Below, piece by piece: positions 18,423-27,789 of a DNA stretch of 64,000 bases. The position numbers and the translations under genes are program-made. The notes beneath the pieces are model-generated. The model ran no database searches, was not told the DNA's origin, and saw nothing but the letters and a program-made list of their open reading frames with translations. The stretch is from NCBI GenBank assembly GCA_947446925.1, contig CANFHU010000008.1, positions 52,220 through 116,219 on the forward strand. Reading direction: 5' to 3'. This stretch comes from Flavobacteriia bacterium (GTDB lineage: Bacteria; Bacteroidota; Bacteroidia; Flavobacteriales_D; Crocinitomicaceae). Within the stretch, counting starts at the first letter, position 1. Each line of letters begins with the position of its first letter.

Positions 18423-19553
18423 TTATTTCCAAATTTTACAAGTGATTGCTCTATGGTCTGAATAGACTTCTTGCTGAATTTCAAAATTACCAGAGTGCAG
18501 ATTTTTTGTGTGAAAAATGTAATCAATTCTACCTGCTGGAACTTTTCCAGCGTATGTAACACCTAAACCACTCGAAGCGTTACGAAAAGCATCTGTATAC
18601 AAACCATTAAAAATATTGTAGGTATAGGACATTGGTGTATCATTAAAGTCTCCACAAATAATAATTGGAAATGGTGATTGTTGCATGTGTTCTACTACCA
18701 AACGCGCTTGTTCTGCTCGTTTTGGATATGCAATCCGTAATTTCTCCAATAATAATTGAGCAGTTGATTTTTTTTCTTTGATTTTATGTACTGAATCGCT
18801 AAATACTTGGTATTCATCTTTCTTGAATTTAATCGATTGTAGATGAACGTTATAAATTCTAAAAGTGTCTTTTCCTTTCACAATATCTGCAAAGATACAA
18901 TAGTTATTATCTATGTTTAATGGATCTTCAAAAACAATATCTCCACGAGAAATCATCGGGTATTTAGAAAGCATTGCGATTCCAAAATTTTGCCGTCCTT
19001 CTAATTTGTGGCTATATTTTTCATGGCAGTATGGTGTCTGCAGTAATCCTTTAAGGGTATCTCTTGTGGGAAATTTGGTTGGTCTATCTTGATGGTAAAA
19101 TTCTTGAAAACAGATAATATCCGAATTTTGTTCTTGTAAATATTTAAAAATCAAATTACGGTTAACATATTTTCCTGCATCGCTCCATTCGTATAAATCA
19201 AATAACCGAACGTTATAACTGGTTATTTGTATTGCTGGAATTGTGTCATTTTGTACATATTCCTCAGTACCGAACGGCATGGATACAGTTCTAAAATGCA
19301 GTTTACCTCCAAAAAAAAGTACGAGTGCAATGAGGATTGCCATTCTAGATTTCATGAAAATCCAGTAAACAAGAAATAATAAGGTAAATAATAGTATAAC
19401 TGGATATGCTAAACCAAAAAAAGGAATGATCCATAAATCGGATGGGTGAACAAAAGGGCAGAGGTAGGCTAGTAACATACATCCTAAACAGATGAATGTT
19501 AGAACCTTCATGAATGAAGATAAGCGAATTATATAGGAAATTAGTTTACCCAT
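18423..19553 (-). CDS. membrane-anchored endonuclease/exonuclease/phosphatase (EEP) family protein
   Basis: 376 residues. Three hydrophobic segments occupy about the first 90 residues, then an EEP catalytic domain follows. Its motifs are SYNVRLFD, CFQEFY (metal-binding Glu), ICGDFNDTP (Asp and Asn), RIDYIFHT and SDHRAITC (catalytic His). The fold hydrolyses phosphodiesters of nucleic acids or phospholipid head groups. The membrane anchor and outward-facing domain argue for a lipid or extracellular substrate, but that is inference. It overlaps the upstream rhomboid gene by 8 nt. Confidence 0.8.
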   Translation of the reverse strand: MGKLISYIIRLSSFMKVLTFICLGCMLLAYLCPFVHPSDLWIIPFFGLAYPVILLFTLLFLVYWIFMKSRMAILIALVLFFGGKLHFRTVSMPFGTEEYVQNDTIPAIQITSYNVRLFDLYEWSDAGKYVNRNLIFKYLQEQNSDIICFQEFYHQDRPTKFPTRDTLKGLLQTPYCHEKYSHKLEGRQNFGIAMLSKYPMISRGDIVFEDPLNIDNNYCIFADIVKGKDTFRIYNVHLQSIKFKKDEYQVFSDSVHKIKEKKSTAQLLLEKLRIAYPKRAEQARLVVEHMQQSPFPIIICGDFNDTPMSYTYNIFNGLYTDAFRNASSGLGVTYAGKVPAGRIDYIFHTKNLHSGNFEIQQEVYSDHRAITCKIWK

Positions 19554-20466
19554 TTTTATTACTTTGTTTGAATAAAAATTCTTTTTCTTTGGAAGATAAA
19601 GATTCGTATCCAGACTTTGAAATTTTATCTAAAATTGCATCAATTTTTGCTTGGTTTTCTTTTTTACGTGCTATAAATTCTTCATCCGTTAATGGTCTAC
19701 CACCACGTTCTACTTTAAAATTGTTTTTCTTTCTGAAAAAATCGCGTGAAAAAAGCATAAAAACTTTGTCTGTAAATCTGGTAAATCGCGTAAGTATGTT
19801 GTTGGGTTTATCCATCGTTCTTACGGATATAATTCCAATGATTCCACCTCCAATATGTGCAAAATGTGCTGTTCCATCTGGCATTCCAAGGCTCAATAAG
19901 TCATAGATAAAGTAAATACCTGCTAAAACAATTATTCGTATTGGTAAAATACCAAAAAGCATGATTTTTGTATTTGGTCGATACATTGCTGCTGCAATAA
20001 ATATCGCCATAATGGAACCCGAAGCACCAACTACAATCGATTGAGCATTAGATAAAGCAGGGAATAATTCATGCGCAACAATTTCTAAAATTCCTCCAGC
20101 GATTCCACCAAGTATATAGATGTTTAACAGTTTCTTTCCGCCAAATAATTGTTCATAGAGTTGTCCAGCAAAAAACAAGAAAAGCATGTTGAATAAAAAA
20201 TGCATAAACTCAAAATGCGAGAATATACTCGTTATTAACCCCCAAGGCTTTGTAATTAATCCTAGAAAGTCAGCCTGTAAAGCAAATATATCGTGTAAAA
20301 ATATAGCAGTACTTTGTTGAAATTCTACATTTCCAAGGAGGCGAGTGAAAACATGTAAAAAACCGATTAATATAAATACGATTGCATTTACAAAAAGAAG
20401 TTTGACATGCATTCCACCGAATTGGAATCGGTATTTTAGGTCTTGAAAAATATTTTTATCTTCCAT
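19546..20466 (-). CDS. rhomboid intramembrane serine protease with C-terminal cytoplasmic domain
   Basis: 306 residues. About six membrane helices carry the rhomboid motifs: FLFNMLFLFFAGQLYEQLFG in the early loop, VVGASGSIMAIF with the catalytic Ser in GASG, and AHFAHIGGG with the catalytic His. A tail of roughly 80 residues after the last helix includes DEEFIARKKENQAKIDAIL and SKEKEFLFKQS. This matches the short C-terminal domain seen on many Bacteroidota rhomboids. The substrate is unknown. A second rhomboid lies directly upstream with no spacer, so the two are co-transcribed. Confidence 0.88.
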   Translation of the reverse strand: MEDKNIFQDLKYRFQFGGMHVKLLFVNAIVFILIGFLHVFTRLLGNVEFQQSTAIFLHDIFALQADFLGLITKPWGLITSIFSHFEFMHFLFNMLFLFFAGQLYEQLFGGKKLLNIYILGGIAGGILEIVAHELFPALSNAQSIVVGASGSIMAIFIAAAMYRPNTKIMLFGILPIRIIVLAGIYFIYDLLSLGMPDGTAHFAHIGGGIIGIISVRTMDKPNNILTRFTRFTDKVFMLFSRDFFRKKNNFKVERGGRPLTDEEFIARKKENQAKIDAILDKISKSGYESLSSKEKEFLFKQSNKNG

Positions 20467-21246
20467 TTAATAGAAATTTTTTCTGTTTTTATTCCAAACA
20501 AAAACGAGTATAAATCCAGTAATTGCACCACCAACATGTGCAAGATGTGCTACATTGTCACCTGGTGCATGGTAACTACTATATACTTCATACAAGAAAT
20601 AAACAGAGATTAAATATTTTGCTTTGACCGGAATTGGAGGAAATAAAAGCATTAATTCTGTATTTGGGAATAAAAATGCATAAGCAGCCATAATTCCAAA
20701 AATTGCACCTGATGCACCTACCATTGGAGTATAAGAGTTCATAATATAATCCCCTAATTGCTCAACATTTAAAGCTGTATCGTTCGGTAGTTGACTCAAA
20801 TAATTTGTCAATCGTAGATGTAAGTCTGCACTTGAATTACTATCTTTTAAAATGTTATTAATTGTTTCGATATCAATAGAACTTGCTAGGGCATTTTTCA
20901 GTTGATTTATTTCGTAGACACCAATAATATTGTACAATGCAAAAGCGCCTATTGCTGAAGCGATGTAAAAGATAAAAAAACGTTTTGGTCCCCAAATTCG
21001 TTCTAAATGTGATCCGAACATGACTAAGAGTAACATGTTAAATACGATATGCAAAAAATCCGTATTGGAATGCATAAAAAAGTAGGTGATAATTTGGTAT
21101 GGTTTGAAAAGTGGAGAATTAACATAGTGTGCACCTAATAGTGAAATAAGATCAATCCCTTGATTATGAAGTACAAAAGTTGCTAGAAAGAAAAGTCCAT
21201 TCAGGATTAGGATATTTTTGGTTACGGGTGGGATATTTGAAAACAT
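20467..21246 (-). CDS. rhomboid intramembrane serine protease
   Basis: 259 residues with six or seven predicted helices and no long tail. The motifs are FLHIVFNMLLLVMFGSHLER, MVGASGAIFGIMAAY (catalytic Ser in GASG) and VAHLAHVGGAI (catalytic His). Between helices 3 and 4 it has an unusually long polar insertion of about 65 residues (roughly 120-185), absent from the neighbour. It ends next to the neighbour's start and is 2 nt from mutL. Both Ser and His are intact, so both proteins look active. Tandem unequal rhomboids may form a pair. Confidence 0.88.
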   Translation of the reverse strand: MFSNIPPVTKNILILNGLFFLATFVLHNQGIDLISLLGAHYVNSPLFKPYQIITYFFMHSNTDFLHIVFNMLLLVMFGSHLERIWGPKRFFIFYIASAIGAFALYNIIGVYEINQLKNALASSIDIETINNILKDSNSSADLHLRLTNYLSQLPNDTALNVEQLGDYIMNSYTPMVGASGAIFGIMAAYAFLFPNTELMLLFPPIPVKAKYLISVYFLYEVYSSYHAPGDNVAHLAHVGGAITGFILVFVWNKNRKNFY

Positions 21247-21247
21247 A

Positions 21248-23080
21248 TTAAAAGTTTTTTAAAATTTCTTCAGTTGTTAGGGTATATAAAATTCGTTTTC
21301 CTTGTGGTGTAAATTGATGTTCGGTACATTGGAAAAGTGTATCAAAAAGATTGTTTGCTGTTTCTTTGTTCCAAGTTACTTTTTTGGTTGCATTTGCAAC
21401 TGCTATTCCTACAGCGATTTCGTGTGCAATTTCAGATTTATCGATTGTTTCCATCGCTAATTTTTCGGAAATTACTTGAACTGTGTAAAGGATGGAGTCA
21501 TCGTTTAATTCGGCAGGTGCCCCCGTTATTTCTAAACCATCTTCATTCAATGTCCAATTATACCCCATTCGTTCAAGGGTAGTTTTATTTTCTTCCCAAA
21601 GTAGTTTAGCGGAAGCATTGCAATCCACTTGCATAGGAAATAATAATTGTTGTGAATTTAATGCTTTAATGACAAAAGTTTGCATTATTTCATCGTAAAG
21701 GATACGTTCTTGTGCTCGGTTCGTATGTACTACTAAAAATCCACTTTTTGTAGGGAAAAGCATTAGATTACCTTTGACGATAAAGTCTTTTTTAACTTCT
21801 TCGACTTCAATGTCAAGTGTAGGAAATTCTTCTTTGTTTTCCTTAATTTCTTCGATGTTGTAAAAGTTATCCCAGTCTTCTGTTTTGTAATTTGAGGCAC
21901 CAAATCCATTGTTTTTAATCGCATTACTCATTCCTGATGAAACCGATTTTGTACTTGGAGCACTGGAAGTCGTGTTGAATGGATTATAATTTGGATTAAT
22001 AGTGATTTTAGGTTCAATAACAGGTCTGTCGATCATGTCGTAAGGGATATCAAATCCCATTTCTTGTTCAAAATCTAAACTTGGTGCGATATTATATTTT
22101 CCAAGTGCTTGTTTGACAGAACTTTTAAGAATGGCATAAATTTCTTTGTCTTCTTCAAACTTAATTTCTGTTTTTGTTGGGTGCACATTGACATCTATGG
22201 AAGATGGATCCACATCAAAAAATAAAAAATAGGAAGCGAAAGTTTTAGGAGCTAACAAATTTTCAAATGCTTGTGTAATCGCATGATTAAAGTAAAAGTC
22301 TTTGAAAAATCGGTTGTTCACAAAGAAATATTGTTCCCCTCGTGTTTTTTTTGCAGCCTCAGGTTTTCCTATAAATCCAGAAATTTTTACAATTCCTGTT
22401 GTTTCATCTACAGGTACTAATTTATCATTAAACGATTTTCCAAAAATATCCACGATTCGTTTGCGTAGATTTCCTTCTGGTAAAATATAGCAAATTGCAT
22501 CGTTATGGTGTAATGTAAAACGTATTTCAGGATGCGCCATAGCAACTCGAATAAATTCCTCCTCAATGTGTTTGAATTCGATTGCATCCGACTTTAGAAA
22601 ATTTCTTCGTGCAGGTACGTTAAAGAATAAGTTTTTAATCGCGAAGGATGATCCTGTTTTACAGGTAGTTTGTGTATGATTAACTAATTTACTTCCTTCT
22701 ATCTCAAGCGCAATTCCAATTTCGTTTTCTGTTTTTCTGGTTTTTAATTCCACATGAGCAATTGCAGCAATGGAGGCAAGTGCTTCGCCACGAAATCCTT
22801 TTGTTTTAAGTGCAAATAAATCATCAATAACGCTTACTTTACTCGTTGCATGACGTTCAAAAGCCATTCGTGCATCTTGTTCTGACATTCCAGAACCGTT
22901 ATCAATTACTTGAATTAAGGTTCTACCAGCATGTTTAATATATACTTCAATCGAAGTTGCTTTCGCGTCTATTGCATTTTCTACCAATTCCTTGATAACA
23001 GAAGCAGGACGTTGAATTACTTCACCTGCAGCAATCTGATTTGCAATGTGATCAGGTAATAATCGAATTATATCACTCAT
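21248..23080 (-). CDS. mutL: DNA mismatch repair protein MutL
   Basis: 610 residues. The N-terminal GHKL ATPase motifs are complete: QIAAGEVIQRPASVIKELVE near residues 15-35, DNGSGMS, and TKGFRGEALASIAA near 86-100. A linker near 355-420 is low in conservation. In the C-terminal dimerisation domain the place of the endonuclease motif DQHA-x2-E-x4-E reads HTNRAQERILYDE, lacking the leading Asp and the His. The final zinc-site motif reads TPQGKRI instead of CPHGRP. Latent nicking activity is therefore in doubt. The gene is 2 nt from the rhomboids. Confidence 0.95.
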   Translation of the reverse strand: MSDIIRLLPDHIANQIAAGEVIQRPASVIKELVENAIDAKATSIEVYIKHAGRTLIQVIDNGSGMSEQDARMAFERHATSKVSVIDDLFALKTKGFRGEALASIAAIAHVELKTRKTENEIGIALEIEGSKLVNHTQTTCKTGSSFAIKNLFFNVPARRNFLKSDAIEFKHIEEEFIRVAMAHPEIRFTLHHNDAICYILPEGNLRKRIVDIFGKSFNDKLVPVDETTGIVKISGFIGKPEAAKKTRGEQYFFVNNRFFKDFYFNHAITQAFENLLAPKTFASYFLFFDVDPSSIDVNVHPTKTEIKFEEDKEIYAILKSSVKQALGKYNIAPSLDFEQEMGFDIPYDMIDRPVIEPKITINPNYNPFNTTSSAPSTKSVSSGMSNAIKNNGFGASNYKTEDWDNFYNIEEIKENKEEFPTLDIEVEEVKKDFIVKGNLMLFPTKSGFLVVHTNRAQERILYDEIMQTFVIKALNSQQLLFPMQVDCNASAKLLWEENKTTLERMGYNWTLNEDGLEITGAPAELNDDSILYTVQVISEKLAMETIDKSEIAHEIAVGIAVANATKKVTWNKETANNLFDTLFQCTEHQFTPQGKRILYTLTTEEILKNF

Positions 23081-23086
23081 TGGATT

Positions 23087-24430
23087 TTAATAACCTTTTA
23101 ATGCAAGCATAAATCGTAAACATTCCGTGTAAGAATATTTATTCTTTTTGAATTTTAATTTACCCTTGATTTTAATTTTAGTTCCTTTTTGTTCTATTTG
23201 AATCGACGTATTTTCGATGGATTTAAAAAAATCTTGACTAGAAGTGAATGCAGGGAATATCATTTCCACAAAAGTAGATATACTTTCGGAGCCACTAATT
23301 TTTAACAAGTCTTCCATATCTCCTTCGATATTCAATAAGTATGGATTTTTTCGTTTTATCAGATTAGAAGCATTTACACCAATGAAATAGGAGGTAGGGG
23401 ATAGTGAGTCTATTGTGTAAGATTGATTACCAATTACTAAGCCTTTTTTATTTGTTTTAATTCCCCATTTATCAAAGTTTTCTGTGTATTGGATGTGTTT
23501 ATTCAAATGAAAAGGTTTTTCGAATTCGATTAACATATCTGTCATTGGCTGTACATAGAATCCAAGGTTGTGTGTTCCGCCTTCTTGAATGTTTAATCCT
23601 TGGTAATTCCAAGAAATTGCTTTGATTTTTGGAAATTGTTCTTTATTTAAAATTGGAAAAACTTGTTCAAAAGCAGCAAGATAATTATCCGGAATCATCG
23701 CACATGAAACATGTAATCCGCTTGGTTTTAAACAGTAGGTAGTATTGTTAGGGATGCCTTTTTTTGCTTGTAGTGTAGATTCAAAAGTAAATGCATTGTT
23801 CTCTTCTGAGATGATTATTGATCCTTTGCCGAATGTGGTATTATTTGCTTTAATTTCTACTAAAGCATTTTCAGAAGTAGCATTCAAGAATGGATTTGTT
23901 GTTTTTTTATGGAGGATAGCATTTGCAATTTTTTGTAAATCAGTATCAGTAAGTATTTCATTTGGGGATAAATACGAAATTAATACTCCTACGTTATCAT
24001 TTTCAGAGATTGCAACAACTGTATTCGTGATTTTTGGTGCGTTTTCTTTAAAATCTTTTGGTGATTTTAGATTCACTAATACCCCAATTATTTTTCCATT
24101 TTTAATTGGTTTTACAAATACCCCAATTTCAGAAAGGAAATCAATTCCAATTTTTTTCACACTTCCATCTTTCGATTCTTGTGTGATGTAATTTATTAAT
24201 TTATCTAAAACTACTTGGTCTTTGGAAGTAAACAGTACATCGTTCGCTACATTTTTTACCAGTTTTTTACCGTCGATGCGCATCGTGATTTCAGCATCGC
24301 TTGGAAAATAGGCTAAATTTGTGTTTATAGAACTTTTTAGAAATAAAGAAGATACATAAAATAACCCCCAAATAAAAAGGAGAGAAATAAGAATCGCTAA
24401 AAGTCCTTTAAAGCGTGATTGTGTTTGCAT
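23087..24430 (-). CDS. unknown membrane-anchored protein
   Basis: 447 residues with no family I recognise. A single hydrophobic helix near residues 10-31 follows a short basic start, so the bulk (about 415 residues) should lie in the periplasm. The mature part opens YFPSDAEITMRIDGKKLV and ends with a lysine-rich KIKIKGKLKFKKNKYSY segment. Beta-rich composition and repeated Asn/Lys are visible, but no catalytic motif. It stops 6 nt before mutL and may share its transcript. It is divergent from the PlsC-like gene, with an intervening palindromic promoter region. Confidence 0.7.
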   Translation of the reverse strand: MQTQSRFKGLLAILISLLFIWGLFYVSSLFLKSSINTNLAYFPSDAEITMRIDGKKLVKNVANDVLFTSKDQVVLDKLINYITQESKDGSVKKIGIDFLSEIGVFVKPIKNGKIIGVLVNLKSPKDFKENAPKITNTVVAISENDNVGVLISYLSPNEILTDTDLQKIANAILHKKTTNPFLNATSENALVEIKANNTTFGKGSIIISEENNAFTFESTLQAKKGIPNNTTYCLKPSGLHVSCAMIPDNYLAAFEQVFPILNKEQFPKIKAISWNYQGLNIQEGGTHNLGFYVQPMTDMLIEFEKPFHLNKHIQYTENFDKWGIKTNKKGLVIGNQSYTIDSLSPTSYFIGVNASNLIKRKNPYLLNIEGDMEDLLKISGSESISTFVEMIFPAFTSSQDFFKSIENTSIQIEQKGTKIKIKGKLKFKKNKYSYTECLRFMLALKGY

Positions 24431-24449
24431 ACGTAAAGATAGTATCTTT
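24420..24449 (+). promoter_or_regulatory. promoter of the PlsC-like gene, TTG-N19-TATCTTTG, in a palindrome
   Basis: TTG at 24420-24422 and TATCTTTG at 24442-24449 are 19 nt apart, a good Bacteroidota promoter. AAAGATA-G-TATCTTT (24434-24448) is an inverted repeat, so the minus strand has an almost equal element (TATCTTTA) facing the divergent gene. The site may serve both directions. Confidence 0.65.
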
Positions 24450-24469
24450 GCAAATAATTATAGAGAAAT

Positions 24470-25012
24470 ATGGGAAAATTTTTGTTTTTTATCGCACGTT
24501 TACTTGGCTGGAAAATTGATGCGAATGCACCAGATGGAATTAAAAAAGCAGTAATTGTGGTTGGACCTCACACTTCCAATTGGGATTTTATCATAGGTAA
24601 AATTGCGTTTATGCAATATGGTATACAAGGACGATTTTTAATCAAAAAAGAATTGTTTTTCTTTCCCTTTGGTTATTTTTTAAAGAAATTAGGTGGTATA
24701 CCTGTGGATCGCAAGAAAAACAATCGTTTTACGGAGCAGGCAGTGGAATTTTTTGATGCAAACGATACGATGTTTATGGTTTTTACACCAGAAGGTACAC
24801 GTAAATACAACCCAAATTGGAAAAAAGGATTTTATTATATTGCACAAAAAGCGAATGTACCGATATACATAGCTTACATAGATTTCGCTACTAAAACTGG
24901 TGGATTTCATTCTCTTTTTCAACCTACCGGGGATGTGGATGCAGATATCAAAGAAATTAAATCGATTTTAGGTCAATACAAAGGTAAATTTCCAGAAAAC
25001 GGAATTTATTAA
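24470..25012 (+). CDS. PlsC-like 1-acyl-sn-glycerol-3-phosphate acyltransferase
   Basis: 180 residues, short for the family. GPHTSNWDFIIGK near residues 32-44 holds the H-x4-D catalytic motif (HTSNWD), and FTPEGTRKYNPNWKKGF near 105-121 is the phosphate-binding EGTR motif. It should transfer an acyl chain to a glycerolipid or related acceptor at the inner membrane. There is no long N-terminal membrane helix, only a hydrophobic start. It shares its TTAA stop with the convergent VWA gene. A role in ornithine- or amino-lipid acylation is possible instead. Confidence 0.8.
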   Translation: MGKFLFFIARLLGWKIDANAPDGIKKAVIVVGPHTSNWDFIIGKIAFMQYGIQGRFLIKKELFFFPFGYFLKKLGGIPVDRKKNNRFTEQAVEFFDANDTMFMVFTPEGTRKYNPNWKKGFYYIAQKANVPIYIAYIDFATKTGGFHSLFQPTGDVDADIKEIKSILGQYKGKFPENGIY

Positions 25013-27090
25013 TATCCGCCAAACCATTTTTTAAGAAACCATTCCGTTCCGAGTAATCCTAAAATTACACACAGAATCCAAACATAATCCAATAAATTAT
25101 GCGTGGTTTTTTGTTCATAAGAAACGGATGCTATATCCTCGCGTGCTTCAATCGTTGGAATTAATGCTTCAGCATTTTTTAAACGGAAAAATTTCCCATT
25201 TGAATTAGCGGCAATTTGACGTAGTAATAAGTGATTTGCTTTGGTGTCTAATTGTTCTATTAATTGATTTTCAACAATAAAAGTCCCTTGCTTTTGGTGT
25301 TTTTTACCATTAAATACTGTAGAAGCCTTCCATGGATAAGAACCTGCTTTAAGCATTCCTAATGGTAATGTGTAGAAATTCGAGGTCACTCCAAATTGGT
25401 AATTCGATTTCTTTTTATTTTCATTGGTTAGCTCTAATTGAATACTTGGCGAGGTTATTAATTCCATGGATGGATTATAGAATTCGGCTTTAATACGAAC
25501 TTCTTCTTTCGTAGAAAACTTTTTTGGTAACGTAATGTGAAGTGCAGATTTATTTTGTTTCACCAATAAGTAGGCAAATGCTTTTTGAAATAATTGATCG
25601 ACTACTTTCGTGTCTTTGCTTTTTGAATATTCGTAAAATTTCCATTTCCAGATACCTTCACCATAGAATACACCAAAATTTCCTTCTGTTCTTTTTCCGA
25701 AAAATAAAAGGGGTTCCTTTTTTACAATAGTCCCAAGTTTTTGGTAAAGAAGTACATCTATATCTTTGGTGAAATTCAAATCGCCATATTTAACATACAC
25801 TGGAGGAAAGAAACCAATTTCACGTGTTATATCCGTAGGCATTTCAAAAACATGTACATTTTGTGCAACGGATGCTTGCACTTCTTCTGTTTGTTTGTTG
25901 GAGTTAGAATTGAAACCTAAATTTAATTGATTCAATATATTAGTAGGCGTATTGGGACCTATAAAAAAGAAAATAGGTTTTTTTAATGATTTTAATTTTT
26001 CGAAGGTGTTCAACGAAAAGTCTACGCCAGGTTCATGCCAAATGATTAAGTCCGCACTTGCATATTCGTCTTTCCATTGCGTAGAATTTGCAATTTGAAC
26101 TTGTATATTTTCATCTTTTTCAAGTGTAGTTTTGAGTGCTGTAACATCGGGATGTGGAGCGCCAGCTATAAAAAGTACTTTGTTTCGATTATCGATGATT
26201 TCGATATAAAAGGACGATACATTGTTTTTGTAGGTATATTCTTTATCTAGTGCCGATACCTGAATCGTATACTGTTGAAATCCAATTTTGTTTGCATCCA
26301 CCTCAAAAGTTAGGTGTTTATGATCTATTGCTTTTCCACTATAAGTAACTTTTTTGGATGCGATTACTTTTCCTTTGTGTAACAAACTTACAGTGCTCGA
26401 TTGATTTTGTAATTTAACTGCTTCTACGTCTATTTCTACAGGAAATTTCGCATGAAGAAAAGCGAAATCATTACTAGATACATTTTGAATCGCTTGGTCT
26501 TTTTTGGGTAGTGTATCACCAACGCCAATGGTAAAAATTGGTGCTAAAGGGATGTTTTTTGCAGCGTAGATTGGATTTACCCCTTGGTTATAATTTCCAT
26601 CTGAAATAAATACTACAGCACCTATATTTCTGTTGTAGTATTGATTTGCAATTGCTTCAAAACCAAGTTGTAAATTGCTTTGATTTTCCGTAAATAATTC
26701 ACTGTTTTGTTTTCCGAATTTCTCACCTACCGTTAAGGTGTTTATTGCATATTTATCTGAAAATTTAGTGTTGATTTTTTCTGTTAAATTTTCTATATCC
26801 TTCTTAATTGTTGCGCTATCCTTGTAATTTTTCATCGACGAACTTGTGTCGATTAAGGTTAATAAAATTGGTTTTTCTTCTTGGTAGGAAATTGTTTCTA
26901 ATAGTATTTCTAAAAGAAGTAATAAAATCAAAAGTAAGGAGGTAAATCGCAAACTAATGAGTGCATTTTTAACCCATTTTGGTGTAGCTGTTAACCATTC
27001 AACTTTACGATAGAAGAAAATAGTTATCAAGAAACTGATTAACACGAAAGGGATGAGCCACCAAAAACTATATTCTGAAAAAAGATGCAT
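25009..27090 (-). CDS. membrane protein with von Willebrand factor A-like domain
   Basis: 693 residues. Two membrane segments are near residues 8-25 and 40-65. A VWA-like domain starts near residue 78 with LIDTSSSMKNYKD, which supplies the DxSxS MIDAS motif. After it come beta-sandwich-like segments, an ATPase-free glutamine-amidotransferase-like region near 300-400, and a final membrane helix near residues 670-688. The layout resembles Bacteroidota BatA-like or N-terminal double-transmembrane proteins. No MoxR ATPase or DUF58 gene is adjacent, so the usual aerotolerance operon is not present here. Function is unknown. It shares four bases with the end of the plsC-like gene. Confidence 0.7.
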   Translation of the reverse strand: MHLFSEYSFWWLIPFVLISFLITIFFYRKVEWLTATPKWVKNALISLRFTSLLLILLLLLEILLETISYQEEKPILLTLIDTSSSMKNYKDSATIKKDIENLTEKINTKFSDKYAINTLTVGEKFGKQNSELFTENQSNLQLGFEAIANQYYNRNIGAVVFISDGNYNQGVNPIYAAKNIPLAPIFTIGVGDTLPKKDQAIQNVSSNDFAFLHAKFPVEIDVEAVKLQNQSSTVSLLHKGKVIASKKVTYSGKAIDHKHLTFEVDANKIGFQQYTIQVSALDKEYTYKNNVSSFYIEIIDNRNKVLFIAGAPHPDVTALKTTLEKDENIQVQIANSTQWKDEYASADLIIWHEPGVDFSLNTFEKLKSLKKPIFFFIGPNTPTNILNQLNLGFNSNSNKQTEEVQASVAQNVHVFEMPTDITREIGFFPPVYVKYGDLNFTKDIDVLLYQKLGTIVKKEPLLFFGKRTEGNFGVFYGEGIWKWKFYEYSKSKDTKVVDQLFQKAFAYLLVKQNKSALHITLPKKFSTKEEVRIKAEFYNPSMELITSPSIQLELTNENKKKSNYQFGVTSNFYTLPLGMLKAGSYPWKASTVFNGKKHQKQGTFIVENQLIEQLDTKANHLLLRQIAANSNGKFFRLKNAEALIPTIEAREDIASVSYEQKTTHNLLDYVWILCVILGLLGTEWFLKKWFGGY

Positions 27091-27228
27091 GAATACGAAT
27101 TTATGAAAAAATATGAGTTTATGTTGGAAAATAGTTGTTAAACGTCCTTTTTGTCCGATGGTTGCCTACAACTCTATACTTTTTTTGAAATTGTTGCGTT
27201 ATTTCCTAATAACCTTAAATTCTTCGCT

Positions 27229-27789
27229 ATGCATACTTTGATTTTATCACCTGCAAACTTACATGTGGAATACCAATGGGTTTTAGAGGCTCAATCAAAT
27301 CCGAAAAAATTTGAACCGATTTATCGAAAATATTACACGAAAATTTTCACCTATATTGATCGTAGAATTCAGAATAAAGATTTAGCTTCAGATATTACAT
27401 CACAAGTTTTTATCCAAGCGATTCAACGCATTCACAGTTATGAAGATAAAGGATATTCTTTTGGTTCTTGGTTATTTAGAATTGCACATAATGCTTTGTG
27501 TCAAGAATTTAGGGATTTAAAAAGAAGTAAGGTTGTTGATTTGGAAATCAATCAATTGCTTATGGTAGATGGTTTGGATGAAAGTGCTGATAAAGAAGAA
27601 CGTCTACAAACATTAGCATTGGCTTTAAAGAAAATGAAAAGGAAACACTTGGAAATAATCGAATTACGTTATTTTGAGAATCTCACATTTAGAGAAATCG
27701 GATTACAATTAGGTATTTCTGAGAATACAGCAAAAGTTCGCTGTTTTAGAGCATTGGATAAATTAAAAGAAGTTTATAAAATGATGTGA
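27229..27789 (+). CDS. ECF-type RNA polymerase sigma factor
   Basis: About 186 residues from the ATG at 27229. The frame is open from 27151, but the extra N-terminal part does not resemble a sigma factor. Sigma region 2 is near FEPIYRKYYTKIFTYIDRR and DLASDITSQVFIQAIQ. Region 4 has IIELRYFENLTFREIG and then LGISENTAKVRCFRAL, a standard helix-turn-helix. There is no anti-sigma gene next to it; instead its stop overlaps the start of an alpha/beta hydrolase. The regulon is unknown. Confidence 0.85.
   Translation: MHTLILSPANLHVEYQWVLEAQSNPKKFEPIYRKYYTKIFTYIDRRIQNKDLASDITSQVFIQAIQRIHSYEDKGYSFGSWLFRIAHNALCQEFRDLKRSKVVDLEINQLLMVDGLDESADKEERLQTLALALKKMKRKHLEIIELRYFENLTFREIGLQLGISENTAKVRCFRALDKLKEVYKMM

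Noticed and set aside
25009-27090. A full Bat aerotolerance operon around the VWA protein
   Set aside because: No MoxR ATPase, DUF58 or second Bat gene lies next to it; only the single VWA protein is supported.
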